Source of the DNA: Channallabes apus
Lineage: Eukaryota; Chordata; Actinopteri; Siluriformes; Clariidae
DNA: 64,000 bases
Reading direction: 5' to 3'
NCBI GenBank assembly: GCA_030522415.1
Contig: CM060107.1
Span: 22,232,071 to 22,296,070, forward strand
The notes under the pieces are model-generated. The model worked only from the letters and a program-made list of their open reading frames with translations. It searched no databases and had not been told where the DNA came from. Below are positions 1-10,856 of the stretch, piece after piece (the stretch's first letter is position 1; each line of letters starts with the position of its first letter). A program made the position numbers and the translations under genes.

Positions 1-6
1 ACTTAC

Positions 7-154
7 GAATGAAGATGATGGGGAATGTGATGAAGAGCAGAAAGACATGGAGCACCACAGTGAGGGCATCGAGAAAGCATCCATTGTTGAGCACACCATG
101 GTCCACATTGTAGGCGACGGAGTTGTTCTCGTTGCCACAGAAAGACAGGGACAT
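7..154 (-). CDS. abcc8: abcc8 (sulfonylurea receptor SUR1), coding exon 1, gene continues off the left edge
   Basis: The reverse strand reads from an ATG at 154 in a good context (A at -3) for 49 codons plus one base, then a strong donor GTAAGT at 6-1. The peptide begins [10 protein letters not shown] and contains [14 protein letters not shown] followed by a hydrophobic segment ([13 protein letters not shown]), which matches the extracellular N-terminus and first transmembrane helix of SUR1, the regulatory ABC-transporter subunit of K-ATP channels. The 148-nt length and phase-1 end fit my memory of mammalian ABCC8 exon 1. ush1c lies upstream on the same strand, as in mammals. The rest of the gene is outside the window. 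abcc9 is the nearest alternative; the residues and the neighbour favour abcc8. Confidence 0.9.
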
Positions 155-1010
155 GGTGGAGCCTGGGCTCTGCAAGAGCAGCAGAGGAAAGAGAGGGAGA
201 GGAAAACCAGAAGGAGAGGGGGAGGAGGAAAAGAGAGGTGCTCAGAAGGTGTCGAATCTTATCCGTAGCCAGTTACATCCTTGCTGCAGGTAGAGAGCAG
301 AAAGCAGGTAAGTTCACGTTCTGCATGCACATACAGTCGTGCCTGCATCGGATTTCCCCGGCATCTGCGCAGCTCAAATACATCCCTTTAATAACAGCAC
401 AAGATCAGTGTGAGAGAAAAAAATAGATGCCCATATATACTTGCTGAGGAGGACAAAGAAATGTTCCAGCTCCTTTCAATTAGAGCTCATAGCTGACCTT
501 GTGAGGATATCTGTGCCTAAGAGTGTGTGCATCTGTCTGTGCTCACATGACAAGTATGGGAAGCCAAACACATCGCGATCTATCAGTCGAGCAGCGCTGC
601 CCAGTGGGTCGCGCAGGATTGTGATTCGAGCAGGCAAGCGCCACGGGCAAACTCAATGACTGAGCGTTATGCTACAGTATGGTTTGTTTACTCCTTTTAT
701 ACTTCCTGGTTCACGACCGCTTTATTTCCGGGTCCTAGTGCCGGTTGCGGACCGAGTGTGCATGACACACTCCCTCTCTCTTAAAGGATATGAAATAAAA
801 AATAAAGAAAGCCGGAAGTTTCAGAGCCAAGTAATTCTTTGTATAACAATGGTCACCTATTTTTTTTTGTCAGCGTTAACAATTTTACACAAAGCTTGAA
901 AACTTTTAATCATTTGGAGTCTCTATATTTTTTTATTACATGGAACATTACAATTAATAAAAATATCAATGGAGTCAGTGTTTGTAAGACAAAATTTTTT
1001 TTATTTTATT
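155..1010. other. abcc8 upstream region, no gene seen
   Basis: This stretch should contain the 5'UTR and promoter of abcc8 (minus strand). The first 100 bases are purine rich (AGAGG-type) on the plus strand, so the 5'UTR would be pyrimidine rich. I see no convincing TATA box or initiator and no repeat family I can name. Confidence 0.4.
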
Positions 1011-1019
1011 TTTGATTTG

Positions 1020-1150
1020 TTAATGGGGTTGTCCATCTCATCCGCACACAACTTGACGCAACCCTACCATTTTATCCAGGCTTGGAACCTGCAATGGATC
1101 CAGTGAGAAACCTACCACTGAGCCACTAATGCCCGTTTGCCCCAGGCTGT
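1020..1150 (-). repeat. SINE-like fragment
   Basis: The plus strand reads catccgcacacaacttgacg, then GGAACCTGCAATGGATC and CCACTGAGCCACTAATGCCC. The last part is the reverse complement of a tRNA-like A-box region, so this is probably a decayed tRNA-derived SINE head in minus orientation. Confidence 0.4.
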
Positions 1151-1499
1151 TTGGCCAGGAGAAAAACAAGTAATGCACACAAGCACGTGACTGTACTATT
1201 TCACTTTAATTATCTACCCTGTAGCATGTTATTTTCACACCATCATGCTGCTCTGAGAGTACAAGTGCATCTTCTCATGTTGATTTGCTTAGCTAACTGA
1301 AATCACGTAGTAATCCATAAACTACAGCATTGTTTATGCCACAAGCATTTTAATATAATGTTGGCAACTATCCAACACACCACAACAGCAACAACAAGAA
1401 AAAAATTCTTTTTTTTTCATTACTGGGAGGAAATATGCTACAAAAAAACACTCAGAAGGATAAAACCTTTTTTGTGTTTTCCCTGATTTAACACACCCA

Positions 1500-1660
1500 C
1501 TGCAGGTGGTCCTCCAGGCCCAGAGTTTAGAACCATTGGGATAAACCAAAAGCACATAAGGCAGCAGTTCTCAACCCTGGTCCCCAAGGGGACCCCATAA
1601 AACACTAAAATGTGCAGAGCAGGAGGTTCTCCAAGACTAGCATTGGAAAACTCTGACTTA
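1500..1660. repeat. Decayed repeat with 'ctcaaccctggtccccaagg' motif
   Basis: Two imperfect inverted pieces face each other: GGTGGTCCTCCAGGCCCAGAG with AACCATTGG, and GCAGTTCTCAACCCTGGTCC with GGTTCTCC. Such 'ctcaaccctggtcc' repeats are abundant in fish genomes and behave like non-autonomous DNA elements. The family is not assigned. Confidence 0.35.
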
Positions 1661-2339
1661 AGGGTTACAAAATGTAAGGTTTTTATTTTAATTAAACTAT
1701 ATTCTTCTTCATAATGCCCTTGTGACTGAATTAATAACAGAAAGTCAAAGCAAACAAGCAGCCAAACTGAGCAGACAATCCAGTCTTGTTGTGCAAAGCT
1801 AAAAAAAAAAAACACAGTATGCCGTCCTTCCCTTTGATTTCTTTTACATATTAAACGCTATTCCCAATGTCCCTCGGTGTCAGTGTGAGGTGCATAATGA
1901 CCTCTCTACCATCCCGGCAGGAACTTTATTGGTCTGCAGAGGGAACTTGAGTTCAGAGGTTAAGAATGATTATGAGTCATTTATAAACTCGGAGAGCAGC
2001 TGGAGCATCCTTGAGATCTGACACAATATTTGTATCTACTTTTGTGCTTGTTTGTTGTGGACTTCATTCTGGGTTTCTCTCTATCACGCATACCCAAGCA
2101 CTGTAATGAGGAATGGCGAGGAAAGCAACACCATGGGGGTGTGAAGAATTGATTACCTGATCTGACGGAGCACCACGGCTCCCTTTCCTTGATCACTCAT
2201 CCATACGGCTACAGCTTATAGACAAATAAATACAGATAATTTCTGAGGATTTCACAGGAGCAGGCAAGTTAAAACAATTAAATCACTCAAAATACAACAC
2301 TAAACCATGAGTACAAAGTGCAAGAGGGAAAAAGATTTT

Positions 2340-2645
2340 AATAATCGTAAAGACTTGGATGACTATAGCGACGCTCGGCGAGTCCTCAATAAAGGTGGCA
2401 ATCCCTCGGGACTAAAAAATCCCTCTGGACTAAAAAATAAAAATTATATAAATAAAACGGGTTTGATTCCCAGCCAGTGCCCAAACCCCAGCCACTGGAG
2501 GCAGTGCCGGTCCCTAGTCCCGATAAAATGGGAGGGTTGCGTCAGGAAGGGCATCCGGCGTAAAACCTGTGCCACGTTGTAGTGTGGACTGGATAGTCCG
2601 CTGTGGCGACCCCTTGTCGGGAGCAGCCGAAAGACCAACAACATC
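2340..2645 (+). repeat. tRNA-derived SINE with 'ggaagggcatccggcgtaaa' body
   Basis: A B-box-like GGTTTGATTCCCAGCC (about 2459) is followed by the characteristic fish SINE body GTCAGGAAGGGCATCCGGCG, then CGCTGTGGCGACCCC and a GGAGCAGCCGAAAGA tail. The usual AAG-type terminal repeat is reduced to a few bases. It is an old, non-coding insertion. Confidence 0.7.
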
Positions 2646-2822
2646 CTTAATCCAGATTTTATCAATCAATGACATAACATTTATCTAAGCTGGATGGTCT
2701 AATTCTCAAAAACATTTAACCTAAAGTAAGACTTAACACACTATAACTAGAATATTTACAAAACTGAAAGGTTGTCTTATGAATAATAAAAAAAACTAAG
2801 TTAAAACAGATGGGCTATTGAA

Positions 2823-3275
2823 CAGATCATACACTATGATGTAATAGGGCTGATGACAGTGCTTGGTCTCTAAAAAATAATAATCCTTAGAAGAATATGA
2901 GGCTCCTTCACACACTATGATGACATAATAGGGCTGATATCATAGTGCTTGGGCCCTAATTAATATAATCCTTAGAAGCATGTCCTTCATACACTATAAC
3001 GTAATAGGGCTGATGTTCATAGTGCTTGGGTCCTATTTAAAAAAGATTCGTAGAAGAACAAGAGGGCCCTCACAGACTCACAGACTCCTTGGACCTTAAT
3101 TAAAAAAATCCTTAGAAGAACAAAAGGGCCATTCACACACTGACGACATACTGCAGGGCTGATGTTCATAGTGCTTGGTTCCTAATAATCTTTAGAGGAA
3201 CAAGGACCCTTTTATAGAGGGCCCTTTACACACTGTAATGTAATAGGGCTGATGTCAGTGCTTGGGCCCTAAAAA
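2823..3275. repeat. Diverged minisatellite, about five copies
   Basis: A unit of roughly 75-110 bases recurs. Its shared blocks are 'acactatgatgtaatagggc', 'tgatgttcatagtgcttggg', 'ccttagaagaacaagaggg' and 'cccttcacacact'. Copies start near 2828, 2917, 2991, 3133 and 3230 and differ by small indels. No open frame runs through it. Confidence 0.75.
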
Positions 3276-3339
3276 TCTGTACATGGGTGTACACCTTGAG
3301 ACACCCTGACTTAAGTTAAGCCTTTATTTATCACATACT

Positions 3340-3530
3340 GTACATTACTTCACACTAAAAAAATTCTTTGCATATCAGAGTGCAGTGTCAGCTATGATAT
3401 GGCACCCCTGGAGCAGATACTGTAGGGTTAAGGGCCTAGCTCAAGGGCTCAACAATGGCAATCTGGTGGAGGTGAGGCTTGATCCGCCGACCATCTGATC
3501 AGTACCTCAGTTTTGTATGCCTGCAAGTTC
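3340..3530 (-). repeat. Decayed SINE, minus orientation
   Basis: The plus strand holds GGGTTAAGGGCCTAGCTCAA, GGGCTCAACAATGGC and a degenerate GAGGCTTGATCCGCCGACC. These are the reverse complement of the body of the tRNA-derived SINE seen better preserved at 50325-50525 and 57868-58062. Confidence 0.55.
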
Positions 3531-3719
3531 CATAATACACATGAACCAGCCCTGGTTGCTACTGAAGAAGTTCTGCAAGAAGTGATTGATGTCTTTACTT
3601 GAAATTACTTTAATTTCAGACCCAAGATGAATGCCATTGTAAATTCAAGAATGGCTTTATGACCTATTTTAACTGAAATAAAATCTTTCTGAAATAAAAG
3701 TTATTGAGATAAAATAATT

Positions 3720-4142
3720 AATATTTTAATTAAAAAGTATGAATAAACATGCAACGTGCTAGTAAGTAATAAAAAAAAGTCTGTGCACTATGCAGGACAG
3801 GTGGACAGACATTTCAGAATAGGTTTTGAGGCAATAGGTCACTTGACCTTGACGGTATTGAAGTAAAATGCAGAATTATTAAATATTAATTATTAATAAA
3901 TATGAAAAGTGATAATATTAACAAAAAAAAAGTTTGTGCCCTCTGCAGGATAAGTGGACACAAATTTCAGAATAGGTTTTGAGACAATAGGTAACATGAC
4001 CTGGAAGGTATTGGAGTAAAATGCAGAATTATTAAATATTAATTATTAATAAATATGAAAAGTGATAATATTGAATACAAAAAGGTTGTTCCCTCTGCAG
4101 GACAAGTGGACACACTTCAGAATAGGTTTTGAGGCAATAGAT
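3720..4142. repeat. Tandem repeat, 153-bp period, about 2.7 copies
   Basis: The marker 'gcagga' recurs at 3792, 3945 and 4097, giving periods of 153 and 152. Each unit carries 'ttcagaataggttttgaggc' and, in the first two, 'aaatgcagaattattaaata'. Copies are about 90 percent alike, so the array is younger than the minisatellite at 2.8-3.3 kb. Confidence 0.8.
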
Positions 4143-4487
4143 CATTTATTTATTTAAAATATGTTCATAATATAAATATTATCCGTATTTCAGTCAGACA
4201 ATAATTTGCAGACGGTCCCTAACTCGCGCAGTAGGCGACGTGCTTTCGCCGGACTCTGTAGGAATCTCTGCTACAAATCGGAATCTGGAGCCCAGAGCTC
4301 GAATATCCAACGTGAAACCAACTTCATAGCGGTTGTTTACCGAGGGCTCAGGGGAGGTGTGTGTGCGTGCGTGCGCTGCAGCCTGTGAATGAATACAGAC
4401 AGAGACTTGAGGGAAATCTAATACCGTATTATGTAGTATCCCTTTTTCGGCGGATTTTTCTGCTACAGCATTTTATCAACTTGTAAT

Positions 4488-5237
4488 TAGAGATGTTCTG
4501 ATACCATTTTTCCCCTCCCGATACCGATTCCGATACTTGGGCTCAGGGTATCGGCCGATACCAAGTACTGATCCGATACCTGGGTGTGTATCTGTACAGT
4601 GTATAGCATTTCTTTTTTTTAAGTAAAATACTTAAGGTTACCTGTGTAACGGGTTCGACGGGTGACACCATGAAACACGGACACGAGGCGAGGTCTTACA
4701 GGAAAAAGGGGAATTTATTTAGAAAAATGGGGAAGGAAAGGGTTAAAGGCTCTCTGCGGCCTTTTCCACTTCGACGGCAGGGATGCGAAGGCGGGCTCTA
4801 CGCGGAAGTGAACGTGCCGCGGGAGCTCGCACAGCTCGTTCACGCGCTCCTCTCGCGGAGATCAAAGGCGCCCCCCTTTTTAAAGTCTCTGGGGTTCATC
4901 ACATCGCCCAGCTCTTGTGCCACTGTCTCTCATAAAATCCACCGCGTCGCAAAGTCCAGCTTCCCAACAGTCAGACCCCGAGCTACACTCCCCACTGCGT
5001 TTTATAGCGCCGGGATCATTAGCGGCGATAGCTCATGGGCCGTTGCCTGATTCTGCGGCCCTGCTCCTTCACATACCTAATGGGCGCCTAACCAGTAAGC
5101 TTTGGAGTGAGGGCATAAATAGGTTATGTTTAGGAAAATGGTATCGGATCGGTATGTGTATCGCCGATTCCGATGCCAGATTTGTTCGTGGTATCGGTAG
5201 CATTTCCGATGCCAGTATCGGAATCGGAACAACCCTA
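4488..5237. mobile_element. hAT-like non-autonomous DNA transposon with 8-bp target duplication
   Basis: The ends are imperfect inverted repeats: TAGAGATGTTCTGATACC on the left and, reverse-complemented, TAGGGTTGTTCCGATTCC on the right. An exact 8-bp direct repeat CTTGTAAT (4480-4487 and 5238-5245) flanks them. TAG-type ends with an 8-bp duplication are typical of the hAT superfamily. Subterminal segments contain many copies of 'gatacc/ggtatcgg'. The GC-rich middle (about 4645-5115) has a different composition and may be an acquired insert. No transposase is visible. Confidence 0.75.
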
Positions 5238-5245
5238 CTTGTAAT

Positions 5246-6412
5246 ATATTCATTTTGTGAGTATATTAACATGTTTTCTCAACATTTAAAAGTTTTAATT
5301 TGAGGGGGCAAGACATTTATTTGAGGGGGCGCTGCCCCCTCTTGCCCTTCCGTAGAACCGGCCCTGGTTCATAATGATTTCTCACAAACAGATAATTACC
5401 GTATCATAAATCTAGATATTGTTTTAACAGCATACATACCTGCATGTAGCGGGGAAACATCATAACAGTAGAACTCCACGTTTCATCCAGAAGAGATTTA
5501 AAAGCGGAAGTGTAAGAAGCACGAAAACGCTCACAGCTTAACTATATGATGTCAGTCGGATCTGTTGTTCTCCCTCAGCCACTGGAAAAAGTGAGCAGCG
5601 CTGAAATAATAGATGAGGAGCAGATTTACTCCGACATATGGCCAGTGTTTGTTCATGCTGGATCTGGCCATGGTGCTGAAAAAAACAGCTCATGAATAAA
5701 CTCATGATGCAGCAAGTTACAGGTTAGTGTTGCAGGTGTTACACTGAACTGTAACTGTGGTGTTGCTTCTGGCTCCATCTCCAAACAGCGGCATTAAGAC
5801 ACAGAAATGTACTGTTTCATTTGTACTTCTGATTAATAACTTGCTGCTTTCATGTATTCTTGCTGATGATATTTCTGTTCTTTAATATATAGAATTTTTT
5901 CCACTCTGAAAATCTTCTGTAATACACCACCCTGCAAGGGCGTAGATTTTCTCTGGACATTGGTATGGACCCATGAATCCATCAAGCTCCCCCCCCCCCC
6001 CTGAACCCCCCCCCCCCCCCAACTCCGTCCACGGTATGCATGTTTTTTTTTACATGCTGCAAAATGCAAAATCACTTTACATTAATACTAGCAATGCTTC
6101 GATTGATATTAATCCACTCGAAATGCAATTCATTAAGTTAAATTAAGGAATATTGTAATGTTAAAGGTATGTTTAATAACTGACAAAAAGATAGTTTAAT
6201 AAATACTATTCTTTATTGAGCCATAGTGCTGATATACAGCACAGTTGTTTAGGTTCTGTCACCTGACAAAACAGGATAAACACATGTCATTTAAACAGCA
6301 ATCATTTTATTTTACTTTTTCTGAGTCTTAGTGTGCAAATTTCGAATCAAATCATTAATGTTTGCCAAGTCAGTGAATGTATTTTAAAAACTATTTGTGC
6401 GAAGTAGATTGT
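5246..6412. other. Intergenic, no gene seen
   Basis: The stretch 5300-5366 ends in GGGGCGCTGCCCCC and AGAACCGGCCCTGG, which resembles the terminus of a hAT-type element, but no partner end was found. Two poly-C tracts occur at about 5990-6020. The rest is unremarkable AT-rich DNA. Confidence 0.4.
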
Positions 6413-6565
6413 CTATTGGTGGACTGTCAACAAAATTCTAGCCATGGCAATATTAGTATTGCAGCGTTTTTCAACGCTAGCAGGGATCTTGGAGGACGAG
6501 TGAGCTTGGTGGCTACCCAATGTAATGACTGGGAGTAATTTATTAGTCTCAGCACAACACACATA

Positions 6566-6684
6566 CACACAGGTAAGCACACATACCACTTGCTTAAACA
6601 TGGCCGAAGCCGCTAACCTAAAACCAATATCCCACCCATGGTGAACATAAACATAATGCTGGCCCAAAGCCGGCGGTCGCCAGC
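6566..6684 (-). repeat. 3' LTR segment of the Gypsy element
   Basis: This is the second copy of the 119-bp terminal repeat. The minus-strand sequence beyond it contains AATAAA near 6540, so the true LTR end probably lies between 6413 and 6560. I could not fix it because the other copy is truncated. Confidence 0.65.
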
Positions 6685-7130
6685 CCCGCCCACGCCACAC
6701 TGCCCCCACCCGAGCTGTGACCGTCCCCGGTCACCCCTAATACTTCAGTCTCTGAGGCGTGCAGGCGGTCGGCGCTGGTGCTCTGAACGCCGGAGCCCTG
6801 CTGTAGATGAAACGTGAACATTAGCCTGAGGCGGTCCGCGCTCGCCTCGCCAGCCGCACCCGGTAGACGACATCCGAAAGCCGAGCGATCACCGTGCAGG
6901 GTCCCACCCAGTGATAGCCCTCTCTTCCTTCTCGGGGAATAAACCCATACCTGCTCTCCCGGCTCAAAGTCTCGCCCCCGGCTATGAGTGTCATAAACCC
7001 GGCGCTGCTTAACACCGGCGTCCGCCAAGTGTTTGCGCGCTAACTCGTGAACACGGAACAGTTTTTCTTTCAAAGAACAAAAATAATCCAACCCCGGTTC
7101 CGTGGGTAAGTCTGATTGTGGAGGTGGTCC

Positions 7131-7838
7131 TTAAACAAGGTCCACTGGAGTGCGCAGCTTGCGGCCAAACATGAGAACAGCTGGCGTTAGCTGCGATGAC
7201 TCCTGTACTGCTGTGCGATATGCCCAAAGCACGAGAGGCAAATGTTCGTCCCAATCGCGTTGCCGATCGCTGGTAAGTAGGGCGAGTTGTGTGGTGAGCG
7301 TCCGATTGAAGCGCTCCACGAGGCCGTCACTTTGTGGATGAAGTGGCGTGGTGCGGGTCTTTTTCACCCCGAGGCGTTCGCACACCGCCGCAAACACCTC
7401 CGCCTCGAAGTTGCGCCCCTGATCACTGTGTAACTGCTCTGGAGCGCCGAACCGGCTGAACACCTCATCCACTAGCACTCGGGCCGTGGTGGAGGCGCTC
7501 TGATCAGGCACAGCGAAAGCCTCCGGCCACTTTGTGAAGTAATCCACAACGACCAGCACATAACGGTTACCCCGATCGGAAACGGGGAACGGTCCAAGGA
7601 TGTCCACGCCTATACGCTCCATGGGTGCCCCCACCCGAAAGTCCTGCAGCGGTGCTCGCGAGCGCTGGGTAGGGCCCTTCTTTGCTGTGCACGAGTCGCA
7701 TCTGTGGACAAACAGTTCGCCATCAGTATGACAACCTGGCCAGTAGAAACGGGCGCGCAACCGCTGCAAGGTTTTTGTCTCACCGAAGTGTCCCGAACCC
7801 GTATGCCCGTGAATCAACCCCAACACGCACGCCCTCAA
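7131..7838 (-). pseudogene. Gypsy integrase
   Basis: The frame starts in the HHCC zinc domain (GHTGSGHFGETKTL, then HRCDSCTAKKG) and holds the DDE core: Asp in IGVDILGPFP, Asp in LHSDQGRNFEAEVF and Glu in DGLVERFNRTL. It ends at RKLRTPVDLV with a stop near 7131. The GPY-type C-terminal part follows in other frames at about 6820-7091 (FEPGEQVWVYSPRRKRG, then HWVGPCTVIARLSDVVYRV). Confidence 0.9.
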
Positions 7839-7887
7839 AGTCCTGGACGGAGCAGTGACTCGGCTGCATGCCGGAACGGTCGGCTGA

Positions 7888-8280
7888 TCACCCCCGGGGG
7901 TTCCCGGAGGATTGAACGGGAGGGATGTTGTGCATCAGTGGTTCCGGGGGTTGGCCCGCGTCGCAACCGCGCTCCTCGACCCGCTCGCAGTATCGACAAC
8001 GCGCTTCGCTGCATGGCCAGCGGGATAACGCGTCGGCGTTAGCGTGTAGCTTCCCGGCTCGGTGTTCAATAGTGAAGCTATAGTCCTGTAATCGCTCCAG
8101 CCAACGCGCTAATTGCCCCTCGGGTTCTCTAAAATTGAGCAGCCACACTAGCCAAGCGTGATCGGTCCGCAGCAGGAAGGTTTGCCCGTATAAGTACGGC
8201 CGGATATCTTTGAACGCCGCGACGACAGGTAACAGCTCGCGCCGCGTGACGCAATAATTCCGCTCGGGTCCAGACAACAC
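7888..8280 (-). pseudogene. Gypsy RNase H
   Basis: The frame reads GPERNYCVTRRELLPVVAAF, then LLRTDHAWLVWLLNF and HRAGKLHANADALSRWPC, the usual end of Ty3/Gypsy RNase H (ADALSR). It is separated by frameshifts from RT upstream and integrase downstream. Confidence 0.87.
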
Positions 8281-8345
8281 TCGGCTGAAATACGCGACAA
8301 CCCGCTCTTGGCCACCGGAAACCTGAGACAGTACGGCCCCCAGCC

Positions 8346-9071
8346 CTACAGTACATCGCTCGCGTCTGTGTCAAGGATGAACGCGCGCGCTGCATCCAGA
8401 TAACCGAGGACGGGACACGTGACCAAAGCTTCGCGCAACCGAGCGAACGCATGTACAACCTCCCAGCGGAACGGCTGGTTCTTTTTAGTCAGCCCATGCA
8501 ACGGACTTGCGACGGTGGCGAAGTCTTTCACAAACCGGCGGTAGTACGAGGCTAACCCGAGGAAAGTGCGCAGCTGCGACACATTTACCGCTTCTGGCCA
8601 ATTCTGTACTGCAGCGATTTTGGTTGGGTCGGTAGCGATCCTGTTCGCACTAATTATGTGGCCCAGAAACGCGGTCTCTCGACGCAACAGCTGGCACTTC
8701 CTAGGATTGAGCCGCAAGTTCGCCCGTCGGATAGCCAAAAATACCACCCGGAGATTAACTAGCGCGACCTCAAACTCCTTGCCGGCAACCAGCAAATCAT
8801 CCAGATAGACGACGCAACGGTTACGAGGGATATCCGCCAACACTTTCTCCATCAACCATTCAAACGTCGCCGGGGTTTTGCATAGACCGAAAGGCATACG
8901 CCGGAATTGCCACAACCCGTGCCCGATCGAGAACGCGGTTTTAGGGCGGTCTTCCGGAGCGAGCTCTACTTGCCAATACCTGCTACGCAGATCTAACGAG
9001 CTAAACCAAGCCGAGCCTGCGACATGCTCCAGCGCATCATCTATCCGTGGCAACGGGTATGAGTCCTTCAC
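8346..9071 (-). pseudogene. Gypsy reverse transcriptase core
   Basis: The frame begins KDSYPLPRIDDAL and contains the RT palm motifs: SLDLRSRYWQVEL, FRRMPFGLCKTPATF and the catalytic VVYLDDLLV (about 8815-8790). It continues through the thumb/connection (RTFLGLASYYRRFVKDFA) to the start of RNase H (FILDTDASDVL). The frame is lost near 8348, inside RNase H. All catalytic aspartates of the RT itself are present. Confidence 0.9.
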
Positions 9072-9894
9072 ACGTCACCGCATTTAACCGCCGGTAATCG
9101 ACACAAAACCGCCAAGAATTGTCCCTCTTACGCACAAACACAACCGGTGAAGACCACGATCCGGACGCTGGCTCAATGACACCTGAGTCGACCATCTCAC
9201 GCAGCTTCTGCTTGGCGACAGCCCGTTTAGCTAATGGGAGGCGTCTCGGGTGCAACCGAACAGGAGCTGCGTTCCCCGTATCAATCCTGTGCTGCACCAG
9301 GTTGGTATGGGTGCAATCGCGCTCATCTACCGCGAAAACATCCGCGAATTCGTTAAGGAACGATCTCAGAGTTTCGGTCTGTGTCGAAGTCAACCCCGCG
9401 CTGCTACGTTGCAAAAGCTCGTTTAGCACGCTCGCTCGGTCATGTACCGGATGTTTGGGTGTCGCAGCCAGCGGAAGTTCCGCCCCCCGTGTGTGTGCTA
9501 CTTTGTCATGCGGCCGTGGTTTAGGTGTTAGCAACCTAGCTACGCCGAAATCCCCACACAGAGTCCCGTCCGTTAGGCTGAGCACCGCCCCCCACCTTTC
9601 CAAAATGTCCAGCCCCAATATACAGCTATCCTCAATGTTCCCTAGCAAAAAGTCATGAACATAGCTGTGCTCACCTATGTTGATTCGCACCGATCGACGA
9701 GCCCGTATCTTCAAACGGCTCCCAGACACGGTGCGGATGCTAAAAGCCGGCTTGGGCACTTTGCCAGCGCGCTCGCCTGGTCCCAACACTCCGTTGCGGA
9801 GTAGTGAAACAGTGCGCCGTCCAGCACACAATCCACATAGATCCCAGCGCGTTGTCCCACACGTCCCGAATGGAGATCGACTCTCCGTCGCCAA
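9037..9894 (-). pseudogene. Gypsy protease and start of reverse transcriptase
   Basis: The frame carries a retropepsin-like domain with the C-terminal signature LGLDILERWG (about 9590). The catalytic Asp-Thr-Gly is not intact: the place just before TVSLLRNG reads CAGRR, consistent with a small deletion and frameshift near 9830. Downstream comes the RT N-terminus with VRKRDNSWRFCVDYRRLN (about 9145-9095). A frameshift near 9070 then moves the RT into the next frame. Confidence 0.8.
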
Positions 9895-9948
9895 TTGGGG
9901 AAACAGAATCGGCCACGGGAGGTGGCTTCCCCTCGCTGCCTCCTGGAC

Positions 9949-10756
9949 CTAGTTTAATGGCTGCTGGGGTACGTTGTCCTCGCGCCTCGAAACGTTAGGG
10001 CCGTAATCCTGCGGTCCCGGGCCTCTGCGTCGCCGCGGAAATTCAGCGTCTTGCTCGTAGCCTGGCCGTGACGGGTAGCCCTGTCCCCGGCCAGGTTCAC
10101 CTCCCGAGCGCCCCCTAGTGGCGGGAGGTAGCTTGGCTCTTTCGCCGCCATGCTCGACCATGATGGGTTCAGCGCGCTCGGCCTCACGCAGTGCCTCGGC
10201 CAGAGAACTGGGTGCCGCCAACCTAATGTGCTCGCGGAGCCGCAGCGGTCGGAGCCCCCGGAGGAATGCACAACGAGCTAGCTCTTCCTGCTGGTCGTGC
10301 CCGAAGTCAGGGTAGTGGAGCGATTCCCGCAGCTACGCCCAATCCTTCCGCTCCTCGGCCCGGAGGTCCTCGAGCACTCGGAGAGCGTCACCCTCAAGCG
10401 AGAGTGCTACGCGGACCGCGATTTCTGCTGGGGACCAGCCCGCGAGGTCGGCGGCGAGCTCTACCTGCGCAAAAAAATGCGTAGGGTTCGACGGCGCCGT
10501 TGTAGCAAGGAAGGCGCAGCTGTAAGTCGCCTCGCCGGTTAGCGGTGCCCGGAGCCGGGGCTTGGTCTGTGGGAAGCTCCACCCAGAGATCCAGTGCCGG
10601 GACCCTCATCTCGCTGCTCTGCTTCTGCCGCGCCGCCTTTTTGGTGCTAGCACCGTCCGGAAGGTGTTTTCTCTGCAGGAGTTCTGCTGCCACTCTGCGG
10701 CCCTCTTTGATCTTCTTCAGCTCCTCCGCCGTTCGCTCACACAGGTAAGCACACAT
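9949..10756 (-). pseudogene. Gypsy gag remnant
   Basis: Two frames together look like a gag: a charged helical start (TAEELKKIKEGRRVAAELLQ, about 10740-10680), a LRLPCYNG segment near 10530, and an Arg/Gly/Pro-rich tail ending near 9950. A CCHC zinc knuckle is not visible. At least two frameshifts, near 10390 and 10220, break it. Confidence 0.65.
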
Positions 10757-10856
10757 ACCACATGCTTAAACATGGCCGAAGCCGCTAACCTAAAACCAAT
10801 ATCCCACCCATGGTGAACATAAACATAATGCTGGCCCAAAGCCGGCGGTCGCCAGC
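10738..10856 (-). repeat. 5' LTR remnant of the Gypsy element
   Basis: 119 bases match 6566-6684 almost perfectly. On the minus strand it begins TGGCGACCGCCGGC. It is followed by sequence in frame with a gag-like coiled region rather than by a primer-binding site. Confidence 0.7.

Larger units (their letters stand above)
6566..10856 (-). mobile_element. Ty3/Gypsy LTR retrotransposon, decayed
   Basis: This is a minus-strand retroelement with domains in the order gag-protease-RT-RNase H-integrase. A 119-bp direct repeat bounds it (6566-6684 and 10738-10856; one mismatch seen, T versus A in 'cac(t/a)tgc'). A G-rich polypurine tract sits just inside the 3' copy (plus strand GCCCCGCCCACGCC at 6682-6695), so the repeat begins at the expected LTR start TGGCGACC. 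The 3' copy continues to an AATAAA (plus 'tttatt' near 6538), while the 5' copy passes directly into gag-like sequence. The 5' LTR therefore seems to have lost its U5 end and the primer-binding site. Several frameshifts break pol, so the element cannot act on its own. Confidence 0.88.

Noticed and set aside
2823..3275. CRISPR-like array
   Set aside because: Units are long, diverged and irregular with no identical short repeats or spacers, and the genome is clearly a vertebrate one.
5300..5375. hAT-like terminus AGAACCGGCCCTGG
   Set aside because: I searched leftwards for an inverted partner and a matching 8-bp duplication and found none convincing, so no element is called.
9119..9658. Long plus-strand open frame of 179 codons
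   Set aside because: It lies opposite the Gypsy protease/RT, whose motifs on the minus strand are clear. The plus frame has no domain features and is a shadow.
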